Source: Spongospora subterranea
Lineage: Eukaryota; Endomyxa; Phytomyxea; Plasmodiophorida; Plasmodiophoridae
Reading direction: 5' to 3'
NCBI GenBank assembly: GCA_900404475.1
Contig: OUQQ01000016.1
Location: forward strand, 45,505 to 109,504
DNA: 64,000 bases
Below the pieces are notes generated by a model. It did no database searches. It had not been told where the DNA came from and saw only the letters and a program-made list of their open reading frames with translations. The position numbers and the translations under genes are program-made. Positions 11,912 through 23,029 of this stretch are shown piece after piece (within the stretch, counting starts at the first letter, position 1; each line of letters starts with the position of its first letter).

Positions 11912-12667
11912 TATTCATAATTAAATCTATTTTATACTACATTTTTTAACCAAAAAGATGTTCATAGTGCATTTTTCCCAGTTTTATTGCATGATCCATT
12001 CTTGCGGTTTGCCGGTTCCATGTGGCAACGGTATGAGGTCGAAACCCGCCAGCCAAGAAGAATCTGTGGGTTTTTTTATTGAGGTTTGTGGAGTAGTCAC
12101 AACCATTTTTTGAGATAACCGTGGGCGGAAAGCGTCCTACACGCCAAGTGGCGAATATGCTTAATTTCGAATTGAGCGCGTCTTACAATATTGAAGAGTA
12201 AGCAGTTAGTAAAATTATTGCTATTGGGTCTAACTCAAGTTTAAGCTGCAACAGTGTCAGTGAAGGCGATATTTGCGTAAGAGGGCAATTTAAAGCATTT
12301 AAATTGAAAAGCTGCAACAAAAATCAAATTGTAATATCGTTGTAAGACACAGCTGCAAATGGTTCTGCCAAAGTGTCGGGGCTGTATCAGATCCCGACCT
12401 TTGGCCGCAAATTTCAGCGGAAAACCGAGGGTTAATCAAAGGAACATGAGACTCTGTCTTATTGACGTGATGTGGCGATTGTCAACATGACTTGTCTGAT
12501 GGTTCCTTGACCCGACATCAATGGTAAGCGGCCCCTGAGACCAGACCCATTCCCCACCACAATGCGAGAGGAAGTCACCACCATCATTGTGCCCATGTCC
12601 GTACTATTACGGTCCTCGGACTATCAAATACTTTTGCCATTGCGTTAACCTAACGCATTTCGTCGTC
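11912..12667. other. Intergenic gap SAC3-PRP6, nothing recognised
   Basis: 756 nt, AT-rich after the SAC3 stop with AATTAAA at 11920 as a possible polyadenylation signal. No open frame, tRNA or repeat seen. It should hold the PRP6 promoter. Confidence 0.4.
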
Positions 12668-15600
12668 ATGGCTACTACGTCAAGGCCGCCGACAAAATCG
12701 TTCGGTGCGCCGCCGCCGGGATATGTTGCTGGAATAGGACGAGGAGCTGTTGGATTTACCACGTAATCCGTTGATATTGGCTTTTTTTCCGTTGCTTGAT
12801 CTGACGTCGTCCTGCCTGTTTCTAGGCGATCCGATATCGGGCCTGCACGTGCAGTTGCGACACGTGAAGATAGATATGCAGCTCAACGGGGTGCCACAAC
12901 AGCGGCCTTGACTATGTCAGGGCTTGCTGCACCCAAAGTTCAAGAAGAAGACTTGTCGGAATCCAATTATGATGCATTCAGTGGATATGGTGGATCCTTA
13001 TTTGATGCATCAACACCATATGACGCGGAAGATAGAGAGGCTGATAATATTTATGACTCCATTGACGCCAGGTATGAACAATTACCTTGCCATTAGCGCC
13101 GTTGTGACATTGTTGAAGAATGGAAGAGCGTCGAGCTGCATACAAGGCCAGGCGTGCGCAGGAAGATGATGTAGAACGCCAGCGTACTCGCCCCAAGATT
13201 CAGGAACAGTTTGCGGATGTCAAGCGACAGTTGGCGTCTCTAAGTGAAGAGGAATGGCTTAATATTCCTGAACCCATGGATCAGTCAAAAAGGAATAAAA
13301 GGTTTGAACCCGTTTTGAACATTCAAAGCGTTTTCTCAGCTGCTGTTCAAGGTCTGGAAATCGTACCGAGGTCTTCACTCCTGTTCCAGACAGTATCATC
13401 GCATCGTCGTTAGCGTCGACCCAGCGCGTTAATACCCTCGATGCGACTTTGGGGGGCATTGAAACCCCTGCCTCGACTGCCCCTACACCTTCACCATCTG
13501 ATCTCATGAAGCTTGGTCAAGCACGATATACCGTTTTAGGTGATCAAATCTCAAGTGTTTGTTTATGATGCTATGACTCAGTCTTGTCTAGGTATACATC
13601 TTGATAAGATGTCCGATTCCGTATCGGGCCAGACTGTCGTAAATCCACGAGATTTTTTGACCGACCTTCGAAGTATCACTGTAATGAATGACGCTGAAGT
13701 TAGTGATGTCAAGAAAGCGCGTACTTTGTTGAAATCAGGTAATGCGCGACTTGATTTCGCTTTTTCCGTTTTTTGAGGTATTTTCTCAGTGATAACTACC
13801 AACCCTCATCATCCTCCTGGATGGATTGCTGCGGCTCGACTTGAAGAAGCCGCTGGCAAAATTTCTGTTGCGAGAAAGTTAATCATGAAAGGTGTGATTT
13901 TGTAGAAATCGTAATTGTTGACGTGAAATTTATTTTTGTACAGGTTGTGAAGCTTGTAGTGATAGCCAGGACGTTTGGTTAGAAGCAGCCCGTTTACATC
14001 CTCCTGCTGAAGCTCGCTCGATTTTAGCCAGAGCTGTCACTTCTGTTCCTACGTCAGTCAAAATTTGGATGTACGCTGTGAAATTAGAGGAGGATGATAA
14101 GGCGAAACGTGCCGTTCTTCGTAGAGCCCTTGAGTTTATTCCTGGGTGATTAGTGGGTTTTTCCAGTGTTTGTTATAATTGATCCCATAATGCAGATCTG
14201 TCCGGCTTTGGAAAAGTGCAATTGAACTTGAAGAGCAAGAGTCTGCGCGGGTGTTGCTTGCGTTTGCCGTGGAGTGTGTTCCACAATCGGTGGAGATGTG
14301 GCTCGCCCTTGCTCGCCTAGGTATCTACAAACTTCTAATCTTCAAGTTTCATGACTTCTCTTACAACAGAAACCTATGAAAATGCCAAAAAGGTGTTAAA
14401 CAGGGCGAGAAAAGCTGTTCCCACAGATCAGTCCATCTGGATTATGGCTGCCCAACTAGGTAATTGGTATTGAGCCGCCGCAAACTGGTGTCTAAGAGTT
14501 GAGTTAGAGGAGGCGAACGGTGCGTATTCTCGCATAGATACAGTAATTCAAAAGGCGGTTCAATCATTAGCTGCCCAAAATGTCGTCATCGATCGAGAGC
14601 AATGGTTGAAGGAGGCTGAGAACTCTGAGCGTAGTGGAGCACATCTGACTTGCCAGGTTTAAAATCGTCCATTAACTGCCAGCACTGTTTTAATCCGGTA
14701 GTCATGAAGGCAATCGTGCGAGCGACTTTAGGAATCGGGGTAGAGTTGCAGGATCGTCGGGCAACTTGGTCCGCTGATGCATCAGCGAAAGTTGCTGCGG
14801 GATCAATTGTGACCGCGCGAGCGATTATGGCACAGTTGCTTTTGTCATTTCCTACCAAGGTTGGCGCTATCTCTGTCTTTGATTAATCATTTGTTCAATT
14901 TTCAAAAGGTATCTCTTTGGTGGGATGCAGCTCAGTTGGAGAAGCATCATGGGACGCACGAGACCCTTATGAACGTTCTGCGAGATGCGGTCACGCATTG
15001 TCCCGAAGCAGAGGTGCTACTGCTGAAAGTTTTTTGTTGGAGTTTAACTGATGAATGTCATGCAGGTGTTATGGCTAATGTCTGCGAAAGAGTTATGGGT
15101 AGCTGGAGACGTTCATGCTGCCAGAGAAACGCTTAATCGGTAAGAAACGCAACTTCTCGTTATCATTGATGTTTAAATAACTTTTTCTACGCAGAGCATT
15201 CGAAGCCAATCCAAATTCTGAGGAGATCTGGCTTGCAGCCGTGAAAATGGAAAGCGAAATAGGAGAGCACGAAAGGGCAAGGGCATTACTTGCCAGGGCT
15301 CGGTATCAGATTTTTATTTGTCGTTTTCAGCGGATTTAATTTGAAAACAGTGCTCGAGCTCCAGGGGCCCGTGTCTGGATGAAGTCTGCCAAAATCGAAC
15401 GAGAAATCGGAGATCATAAAAGCGAGAGGACTCTGCTCTTCGAAGTACACATTATAGCTGAATCTTAATAGCATGTTAACGTTGATGTAGGCTCTTGATG
15501 CATACCCGAATTTCTGGAAGCTGTGGCTCATGCTAATCCAAAACCAAATCAGGAACGGGGATGTAGTTGAAGCCCAGCAAACTTGCAGGAATGCCCTCAA

Positions 15601-16480
15601 GCATTGCCCGGACTCGACCCAAATTTGGATAACAACAGCTCGTTTGGACGCTGATACTGTTAGCATTTCCAAAGCTCGGTATAGTTTTTTTGTCATCCAT
15701 GCACAATCATTCATTGATCCATTTCCAGAGCCGACTTAGAATCAGCTCGAAATCGGTTGCCTGGTAACGACGTTCTCTGGCTAGAGGCTGTTAGAATGGA
15801 AGAAAGAGTCGTGACTGAAGACACGGCCGAACTGCAAAAACAGTCTGCTGCAAAGCTTATGGCGAAGGCGTTACAGTATGTTTGGCCGTGTTTCCAGTAC
15901 TGTTGATCAACTTCTGTTGCAGAGAGTGTCCAACGTCTGGGGCCCTGTGGGCGCATGCTATTGAAATGGAGTTGAGGCCCAAACGTCGCGCCAAAAGTTA
16001 CGATGCTCTCAAAAAGTGCAGCGACAGCTCAGCGGTGTTCGTTGCTGTAGCAAGGTGTGTAATAGATTGTTTGCGATATTTTCCATCAAATTTCGCTATA
16101 GATTGTTCTGGCAAGATAGGAAAGTCAAGAAAGCGAGAAACTGGTTTGAGCGTGCCGTCACCGCTGATCCTGATGACGGGACTGCCTGGGCATTTTATTA
16201 TCGGTTTGCTAAGCAGGTCAGCTATGTATTTATGCCGTGTCATCATTTACTTACAAAGTCACTTGTAGTATTTCCCTCAAGATCAAGAGAAGATCCTGCA
16301 ACGTTGTGTTGAAGCTGACCCTCGTCACGGTGAATGCTGGTGCCAGGTATCGACATTAGCTCATCGGTTTTCAAAACCTGATCAGTCTCATAGGTTGCCA
16401 AAAAAATTGGTAACGAGCGTTTGCAAACCCCTGATATATGCAAAACGCTGGCTGAAGAATTACCGGATGGCTTCGTCTGA
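12668..16480 (+). CDS. PRP6: Pre-mRNA-processing factor 6 (PRP6), U5/tri-snRNP HAT-repeat protein
   Basis: Bridges U5 and U4/U6 in the spliceosomal tri-snRNP. About 20 small exons run from ATG 12668 to TGA 16480, giving a product of roughly family length (over 900 aa). The N-terminal PRP1 domain is nearly textbook: [20 protein letters not shown], then [17 protein letters not shown] and [28 protein letters not shown] at about 13610 precedes the HAT repeats, which occur roughly every 34 residues ([95 protein letters not shown]). The end is [12 protein letters not shown], a 47-nt intron, then [13 protein letters not shown]. Most introns are 40-60 nt. Convergent with uL22m, with 104 nt between stops. 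Confidence 0.96.
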
Positions 16481-16584
16481 TGGGTGATCGCCTCTGTTTA
16501 TATAATAAAAGTAATATATCGGAGAGATTCAAGCATCAATTCGTCAGCAATTCGTTATCGTTTGAAAGTATCACCATGCCGGTA

Positions 16585-17160
16585 TCACGGTTGTCTCCGT
16601 ATTTGTTTAACTGTTTTGATTTTGGGCCCGAACTTCCCGATCTTGTTCTCACTCTCAGCGTGAGCTTGTTCTCCTACTTTTACCGTGAGATGCGATCTCC
16701 GACGAACAAGCTGTCCAGTACGTCCTAGAATCTCGTCAGTATAAAAGGAACAGATTGAACCCAGATAGACCTCGTCCATGGATTGATATCATTCTGGTGT
16801 ATGTTCCTTTTCCCACCACAGCTTCTTTGACTACGAGACGATCGCGGTTCATACCGAAGTTGTTGACAGCGTTGTTAACCGCGTTCTCAATACATTTCCT
16901 AACAAACACCGACTTTCGCTTCTCATTGAGCTCCATCTGAATTATGGCTTCTGATGCAGATAAGCCGCGAACTAATCGGGCGATCTGTTTCAAATTCGGT
17001 GAAACTTCACATAAAGTTGATACGCAATAGCGCTCGCTACCTCGTTCAGCTTTTTGGGACTGATACTGATGTTGCGATGATGGGCGAGCGCAATCTTGTG
17101 TGTCGAAAGGGCCAGTTGGGTGGAAAACAACCGGCAAACCGGGCTGCACAGAGAACGCAT
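16585..17160 (-). CDS. Mitochondrial ribosomal protein uL22m
   Basis: Large-subunit protein lining the exit tunnel of the mitochondrial ribosome. Exons 17160-17041, 16984-16771 and 16724-16585 (introns of 56 and 46 nt) give 157 aa. Core signature: ISISPKKLNE joined to IARLVRGLSASEAI across intron 1, then NAVNNFGMNRDRLVVKEAVV, the conserved Gly-rich hairpin and, after intron 2, RRRSHLTVKVGE. The N-terminus from MRSLCSPVCRLFSTQ is basic and serine-rich, as expected for a mitochondrial presequence. In-frame ATGs at 17172 and 17211 are alternative starts. A longer unspliced frame through intron 1 is open but breaks the SPKKLN match. Confidence 0.9.
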
Positions 17161-17368
17161 CTGCCAGATCATGACGAAGGAGACTGAATCTGTGCGATGG
17201 CAGAAGAGCAACCCCAGGTACAGTGGAATACAGGAGTTGGTCGGCGGCGCTACGGACCAGATCTACACTCCTATCATTGAATGGATATTCCAGAGCGTCG
17301 CTCAATCACCTCAAACCGAAACGGCCTAGCACATATCACAGACATTTGAAATCATAAATTGATAGTGG

Positions 17369-17743
17369 TCAAGTTTGCGATTTTTTTATTTGTAGACATC
17401 GGCTGATTATTGCGCGTTGGGTCCATGCAAGATCCCTCATCAGACTGGAATATGTTGGTTTGCTAGGCTGGGCGACCACCGATTGTGTCCTCAGTGCTGG
17501 TTCCTCGCTGGGAGCTGGTGGCGCCACCCATGTTGGATATACAAGCTTACTATCGGATCTCCACACGATGACCGTTGCATCTCCGACACTTCTTGCAATC
17601 TCTTCGTACAGCCGCCTGGTCTCGAACAGCCTCTTGCGAACCCTATGGCCGCGATATCTGGATTGGATAATCACGGACGCTCTCTCTTCCATATGTGGAA
17701 CAAACGGGTATTTGCGGCTTGAGAAGCGAGACGCCATGGCCAT
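17369..17743 (-). CDS. Small IQ-motif protein, IQCC-like
   Basis: About 124 aa from MAMASRFSSRKY to a TGA at 17369. It has a single IQ calmodulin-binding motif (IIQSRYRGHRVRKRLFE), then RRLYEEIARSVGDATVIVW and YPTWV. That order (IQ, YEEI, W, P-aromatic) recalls the N-terminal part of IQ domain-containing protein C; the function of that family is poorly known. It lies 209 nt upstream of uL22m on the same strand. The frame is open to 17812, so a longer N-terminus or an upstream exon is possible. Confidence 0.6.
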   Translation of the reverse strand: MAMASRFSSRKYPFVPHMEERASVIIQSRYRGHRVRKRLFETRRLYEEIARSVGDATVIVWRSDSKLVYPTWVAPPAPSEEPALRTQSVVAQPSKPTYSSLMRDLAWTQRAIISRCLQIKKSQT

Positions 17744-17919
17744 GGCGTAACAATGTGCGTGGACTGTCACAGGGTCATGCACAACCCATCTCTCGATAAT
17801 GTGAACGACCATGTTATATCTGGTCGCGGGCGAGATATAATAGGCTACCGACTACCTCGCGAATACGGGAACTCGACGATTGCCTGTTCCTGGCCACATA
17901 TGTCGAGGACCTCATTATT

Positions 17920-18180
17920 GCATCACGGTCCTTGACTAGTATCATGCATTTGATGGCTAGCGACCAATTCACGAATAAAATGATGCCGAAGAGCAAGATG
18001 TTTCATTGAGTGATTGATTTCATATTGAGAGGTCAGGCGACGGCCATCTGTGTCTATTCCGACGGTACTACCCAGATCCTTCGTATGCAGATATGGGCCG
18101 CGATTTGGACCATCAAAATGGAACTTGCTGTCTTTCCCATCAACTTTGGGGATATCGACACTTGTCGAAAGCATATCCTG
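17920..18180 (-). mobile_element. Possible Ty1/copia RNase H remnant
   Basis: On the minus strand NHSMKHLALRHHFIRELV resembles the end of copia RNase H, where a K-H-I-D-I-R-x-H-F-I-R-E pattern is usual. Upstream sequence in this frame lacks the expected DNQ motif. At best it is a short decayed fragment next to the foldback repeat. Confidence 0.4.
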
Positions 18181-18331
18181 GTGGTTCTGGTCCGGTTATC
18201 GATGTTTGTTTTCTGGTGACGCTCCAAACGCCTAATCTCTTGGTCTAGTTCCGCGTCTAACAAACATGTGTGCGGGTTCTGTCGTTGATGCCTCCTTTCT
18301 CCCCCTTTTCCGGCATGTCTGGGAGCTTGTT

Positions 18332-18563
18332 GGGACTGGTAATCTGTTCAAGTTTCATGCAATCGAGGAGTGCCGAGCACGAGCCGGACCGACTACAGTA
18401 GGTTTGTTAGATCGGAGAGGGTTAATCGCCATCAGCTTCAACAGTTGACCTGGAAATGTGGAAGCTGATGGCGATAACCCAGGGTTACCAAACCTAATGT
18501 AGTCAGTCCGGCTCGTGCTCAGCACTCCTCTATTGCATGAAACTTGGATAGATTACCAGTCCC
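18332..18563. repeat. Foldback palindrome of about 230 bp
   Basis: The two halves are near-perfect inverted copies. The left arm begins GGGACTGGTAATCTG and passes GTGCCGAGCACGAGCCGG; the right arm ends CAGATTACCAGTCCC in complement terms, mirrored by CCGGCTCGTGCTCAGCAC. Inner arms GCCATCAGCTTC (about 18430) and GAAGCTGATGGC (about 18461) continue the pairing, leaving a loop of about 20 nt at 18441-18460. There is no open frame. It looks like a foldback/MITE-type insertion. Confidence 0.85.
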
Positions 18564-18619
18564 CACCTCCGGCTCGCGCCCCTCATGCAGAATTTGATCA
18601 GTAAATTGCATTTAGGAGT

Positions 18620-19150
18620 GGCAACGGGTTGATCACAACCGGGTGCAGATCCAAACCCGTTGTTGCCAAACCGAATCAAACCGGCTTGACCAAAAGACGC
18701 AGAATTGTTTCATAATAAGATTTGGCATTAACCTCACCTGGAATTTCTCAATGGAACAAGTCGATTTCTTGGACCTGACAATCCTGAAATCTTATGAAGG
18801 CGTCATCTCGTTCAGATCTTACCGTAAGATCTGAACGAGATCAGGATTGTTTTAATCCCTGCGCAAGAATGTGCCTAAATCACTAATTTTACAGTCTTTT
18901 CTAAAGTTTAACTGATCATTCTTCCAAAACACTGGTGAATAAATCACATTAATTCCTCATTTACATTTTAAGGAGCGAACAGAGTTGGCGGAGAAAGAAA
19001 AATATATTGTAACCGATTTGAAACCGGTTCCAAACCAGGTTGAACCGGGATGATTTCAAACCGGTTTGAGTCGGTTTGGAAGCCGGCTGCAACCGGTGTT
19101 GGGCATTTTCTGCCAAACCGGTTTGAGCAGTTTAAAACCGTTGACAATTG
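18620..19150. repeat. Degenerate CCGGTT/AACCGG-rich cluster
   Basis: Short copies of AACCGGTTTGA-like sequence occur at 18626-18695 and, more densely, at 19011-19145 (AAACCGGTTCC, AAACCGGTTTGAG, GAAGCCGGCTGC, CAACCGGTG, AAACCGGTTTGAGC). The motif is itself palindromic, so copies read alike on both strands. No coding potential seen. Confidence 0.7.
18778..18850. repeat. Hairpin with 17-bp perfect inner stem
   Basis: Inner arms 18805-18821 and 18825-18841 (ATCTCGTTCAGATCTTA and its complement) are perfect around a CCG loop. Outer arms ACAATCCTGA (18778-18787) and TCAGGATTGT (18841-18850) also pair, leaving 17 nt (18788-18804) unpaired on the left only. Not a terminator of a known gene. Confidence 0.8.
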
Positions 19151-19530
19151 CATGAAACTTTAATAGAATGTTCGGTTGATATACCCTGCGTTAGTCGTGG
19201 CAGAAGGTCTCTTCTCCGTCGATATTGCCTGATGAGGGTTCGACACACGATAATTCATTTCAACTGCTGCATGGTCTTGAACTGATCCTCAACGATGTTG
19301 ACGAGCACCGGCCGAATCACGTTTCAGTGTTGGCAGGGTCCGCAATGGCGACAACATGTCCACGTCAGTAACGATGATCGGTGTTGCAGTCACGGAATTG
19401 TGGGTTGACCGGCTGATCGCGACTGTACTAAGATTAGTGAGGAAGTCGGCGGTGGACGGCCGTTGCGGTTGGGGTTTTGGCTCCGATCGACAACTATCCC
19501 TCTGTCGCGGTGGATTCCATTTCATCATAA

Positions 19531-21128
19531 ATGGAGCACATAGTGCATGATAGGGCGTCGCCATCATTACTAAACGGGGTCGCCGATAGTTCCAGACCCC
19601 CGCCCGATTCGCAAGCCCATGGCACGGCCGCCAAATCACGGCTGGAGCAGCAGGTCGTGCTGCGTCTTCCCGAACTGCTCGCAGCCAAAATTCGTCAGCG
19701 AATTAATGAGCAAACTCTGACCAGCGCGTCAATTTCAATTCATCCAATTGGTTTGCTGCAACAAGATAACGCTGTTTTTTGTGGTTTTTTATATTTTTTT
19801 TACCGTAGATGAAAGGAATATGACCTTCAGAGTGGAAGATATGGGGGATTTTCCTGCTACTCTTGTTGATTTGCCATGTATTATTGAAGCTTTGAAGACC
19901 TGGGATGGTGCTGCTTATTATAAAAGCGCTGATATTTGCCAGGTCCTTGTGCGCGACTATCATTCGACGTTAAATTGATTCAATTCTATTGCTGCAGATG
20001 CTGCTTGTTAGAGATCAGGGAGATTCTGATGCTCCACCGCTGCAATTTCCTTCTGGTCTGACGCCTCCGACTGCCCACATTAGGGAAAGACGATTTCGCA
20101 AGCCTCAGGTACCATCTATTGGTATGTTTTTGTCACAGGTCCTCTGACAACGGGCCGAAATCAGTTTCCAAAAGACGAAATCGTTCAAGCTGAAGGCCAT
20201 TTATGGAACATTCTTCAAGGGCAACCTCAAATACACTATGAACTTATCGAGGAGGAAGTAGAGGTTGAAGAAGAAGAGGAAGAAGGTTCTGGTGACTTTT
20301 TTTACTCACACCTTCGTCGATGCTAACCATATAAACCTTAGAATATGAAAGTGGTGATGAATGGGAAGAAGAAGAAGAGGAGGAAGAAGAGGAGGAGGAA
20401 GAAAAGTGGCAATCAACTTCTGTTCCGACTGCAAGAACAGAATCAATAAGGCGCGAGACACCAGCCAGCTTCATGGACGATACTCCAATGAGCATAGTCA
20501 GGAATACTCCTATGGGCTCTGTTCAATCTCCCGGACGTTTACCAGGTTAATTGCTCATGTTTGCATCGTAAATCTGTCCCTGATTATCGTAATAGTATCG
20601 TTGCGAGATTCGCAACGCATTCTCAACCAAACTCCAACGTCACTTCCTCATTCAGCCCCGCCATCTGCCAATGTCATTGGTTTTGCTTCTCCAGAACCAG
20701 TTGTTTCACGAGTCAGGTTTCAGCCGTCTCCAACTTCGTTTTCAGGTTTTCCCGTTCCATCCACGATCGCCGAGTTCCCCCCTAAACTTGAAGCTCCTGA
20801 AGCGAATTCCTGTCCTGGGTCTATTCCACAATTGACTCCGGTTTTGGATCCATCCGAGATGGCAGAAATTTTCGAAACAGTCGCCATCGAGTCGGTGAAT
20901 ATTGATGAAGATATGACTTCTGATGTCAAAGACAATTCGGAGGACAAGCATAAGCAAGGCCTAAGGCAGGAACTCGAGGCAGAAATCGCAGAGATAGAAG
21001 CGCGAGTCGAAGACTTCACTGCCAAGGCGCAGACCGCTAACAAAATTCTGAAAAAGAGATACACGAAAAATCTAGAGGATTCCGTAACTCTTCTCGAGGA
21101 AAAGCGTAAACTTTTGCTTGAGCTGTAA
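19531..21128 (+). CDS. TAF7: TFIID subunit TAF7
   Basis: Component of the general transcription factor TFIID that binds TAF1. Six exons keep one frame: 19531-19750, 19809-19942, 19998-20108, 20165-20291, 20342-20545 and 20596-21128; 442 aa. The TAFII55 N-terminal domain is clear: LEQQVVLRLPELLAAKIRQ, FRVEDMGDFPATLVDLPCII, EALKTWDGAAYYKSADICQ, SGLTPPTAHIRERRFRKPQ. It is followed by acidic tracts, including a long glutamate run at about 20365-20405, a Ser/Pro-rich middle, and a C-terminal coiled coil (EAEIAEIEARVEDF, LEEKRKLLLEL) as in metazoan TAF7. ATG 19531 is the first in-frame start. The stop is 46 nt from that of the lactone oxidase on the other strand, so the transcripts probably overlap. 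Confidence 0.93.
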
Positions 21129-21174
21129 TTATTTAATGTAATTTATCAATACACTTATATATACATATCAGTTC

Positions 21175-22672
21175 TTATGTTGAGGTTGGAGCAAACATTT
21201 TGGATAGCAAACGGTTGAGAAACTGCCCCCTTGGATCATGACGCCGGCACAAGGTCGTAAAGTCATTCCATCGACGCAGATTATGTTCAGGCTGCCAAAT
21301 GTCCAAGCAGAAGTGCTTGCCAAGGTGGGGAATACCTTGGCAAGGATACAGTGCCTCCTGGATACTTCTCATCATTTCCATACAACCGGTTCCCCACGAT
21401 CCATCGTGCGCCAGATAGACCAGGAACCCGATGAAACAGACCGCCGATCCATACGCTGGCGACAGCCACGCTTCTGACGGGCCTGTGCACCTGAAAATGA
21501 ACGGATAGTGCAAGGTCGACGTTCCATTTGTGTCCAGCCATGAACGCAGCGATCGCAGGGCGTTGGGGAGCTGGTCTAGGGGCACCGCAATCTCACAATT
21601 GATCTGAGGAACGGGAATCCCTTTACAGACGATCTCATGGAGAAACCCCTTCTGGTCGGTCGTGTTTCGAAATCGGTCGATCGTGGCGAACTGACAGCCG
21701 ACCAGGCAGGGATCCTTGGTGTGGTCGGCCATCTTCCCACTTAGCAGGTCGATCGTGGAGTTCAACGTTGGATCGGCACGCAAAACGGCGTCAATCTCCC
21801 CACGATCTTCGTCGATTCTCCAAACGTGAACCAGATCCGTTTCCGGATACCTGAACGAGCACTTCAAACAACAATACATGCCGTTCGGGAACGCCTTACC
21901 ACCAGGCCTTACAGAATTCCGATTCTTCATTCCATTGGATCCAGCGTTCGGCGAACACTTCATAGCTGACGTTCATTTTCTTGCAGATGAAGGCCCGTAA
22001 TGGGGACGTCTTCAGGGATATCGAGACGATAATTCCCAGCAGCCCTAGTGACCCGATATACGCGCCGAAATCGCCATCGCTCGCATCGATATCGACAACG
22101 TCGCCGTTGGCGCGGACCATGCGCAGGGAATGAATCGCGTCGCTGAATGAAGATTGCTGCAATCCCTGGCCATGGGTTGAGGTGCTAACACACCCGGCCA
22201 GGGTTTGCATCCCAATAACACCAGGTGAGCACGAGATCATCAATGCTTTCTCGGTGAGCAATGCGATCGCCGAGTCAACAGACGTCCCAGCCCCGAATCT
22301 GGCCGTACTGTTCTCGTGATCGACGCGCTCCAATCCTGTGAAATGCGACAGCTCGACCAGCACGGAATCGCCATCGTCAACGGCGGCGATCGCTTCATAG
22401 GCTAACCCCGACCCAATCGGCCTGATTTTCCGATCCGGACTGCTGACGAGAATGGCCGAGATCTCTTCCTCGGTTTTCGGCCTGAACACCTGGGTTCGCC
22501 GCCCCAATGGCGTCATTCCGCACCAGTTCATGAGAATGGGGTTCGCAACGGGGCTCACGCCGTGGACGTCAACCGGGTCATGCAACATCGGCTCCGGTTT
22601 CTCATCAGCGATTGGCAACGCGGCAGGTCCCTTTTGAGGCACCGCTTCAACATGATACTCAACGGCCGACAT
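21175..22672 (-). CDS. Aldonolactone oxidase/dehydrogenase (ALO/GULO/GLDH family), FAD-dependent
   Basis: Final enzyme of ascorbate or erythroascorbate synthesis in this family. Exons 22672-21900 and 21850-21175 with a 49-nt intron give 482 aa. Seen: an FAD-binding PCMH domain with PIGSGLAYEAIA, FGAGTSVDSAI, GCVSTSTHGQGLQQSS and GLLGIIVSISL; after the intron WYPETDLVHVWR; near the end GIPHLGKHF and the terminal DPRGQFLNRLLSKMF. The motif that carries a covalent flavin histidine in fungal and animal enzymes (GxGHSPS) reads GSGLAYE, close to the plant galactonolactone dehydrogenase form, and the usual HWAK is HLGK. Flavin is therefore probably non-covalent and the substrate uncertain. Third codon positions are visibly richer in G/C than in TAF7. 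Confidence 0.85.
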
Positions 22673-23029
22673 CGTCTAAGCGAAATCGGTGTCCTTCCTC
22701 TCAGATTAGGATATCTGACAGCACACGACAGACAGAAAAAATGAAAAAACCCTTGTGGATATTTTCAAGGCAATACAGTACTATCTGGACTGGAGGAAAT
22801 GGATCGGATCGGCAAATGCCGACAGGGTCAGACAGACAGACTCGGTAGCGCCACAAACGCACATAGGTAACGGGATTGCGCAACTCCGTTATTTTAGGGG
22901 TGCACGGTAAAATTCGGTGTCTGCGACTGAAACTTTCCGTGTCGAAACGTTAACGAGTTGGTCCCGATCATGAAAGCGATATCACCATTGGTGGAGGCCA
23001 CAAATTTGAACAATAGAAATATGTGGATT
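22673..23029. other. Gap between lactone oxidase start and TRM5 end
   Basis: 357 nt expected to hold the lactone oxidase promoter and the TRM5 3' end. No motif recognised. Confidence 0.4.

Noticed and set aside
16736..17305. 189-aa minus-strand frame through the first uL22m intron
   Set aside because: It breaks the conserved SPKKLN...ARLVRGL match; the spliced model restores it.
19230..19270. GGTTCGACAC resembling a tRNA T-loop
   Set aside because: No acceptor stem or anticodon arm can be formed around it. Other GGTTCGA hits in the window fail the same way.
20361..20630. Gly/Arg-rich start of the long frame in TAF7
   Set aside because: It is the out-of-frame reading of the glutamate run; the gene is spliced from another frame here.
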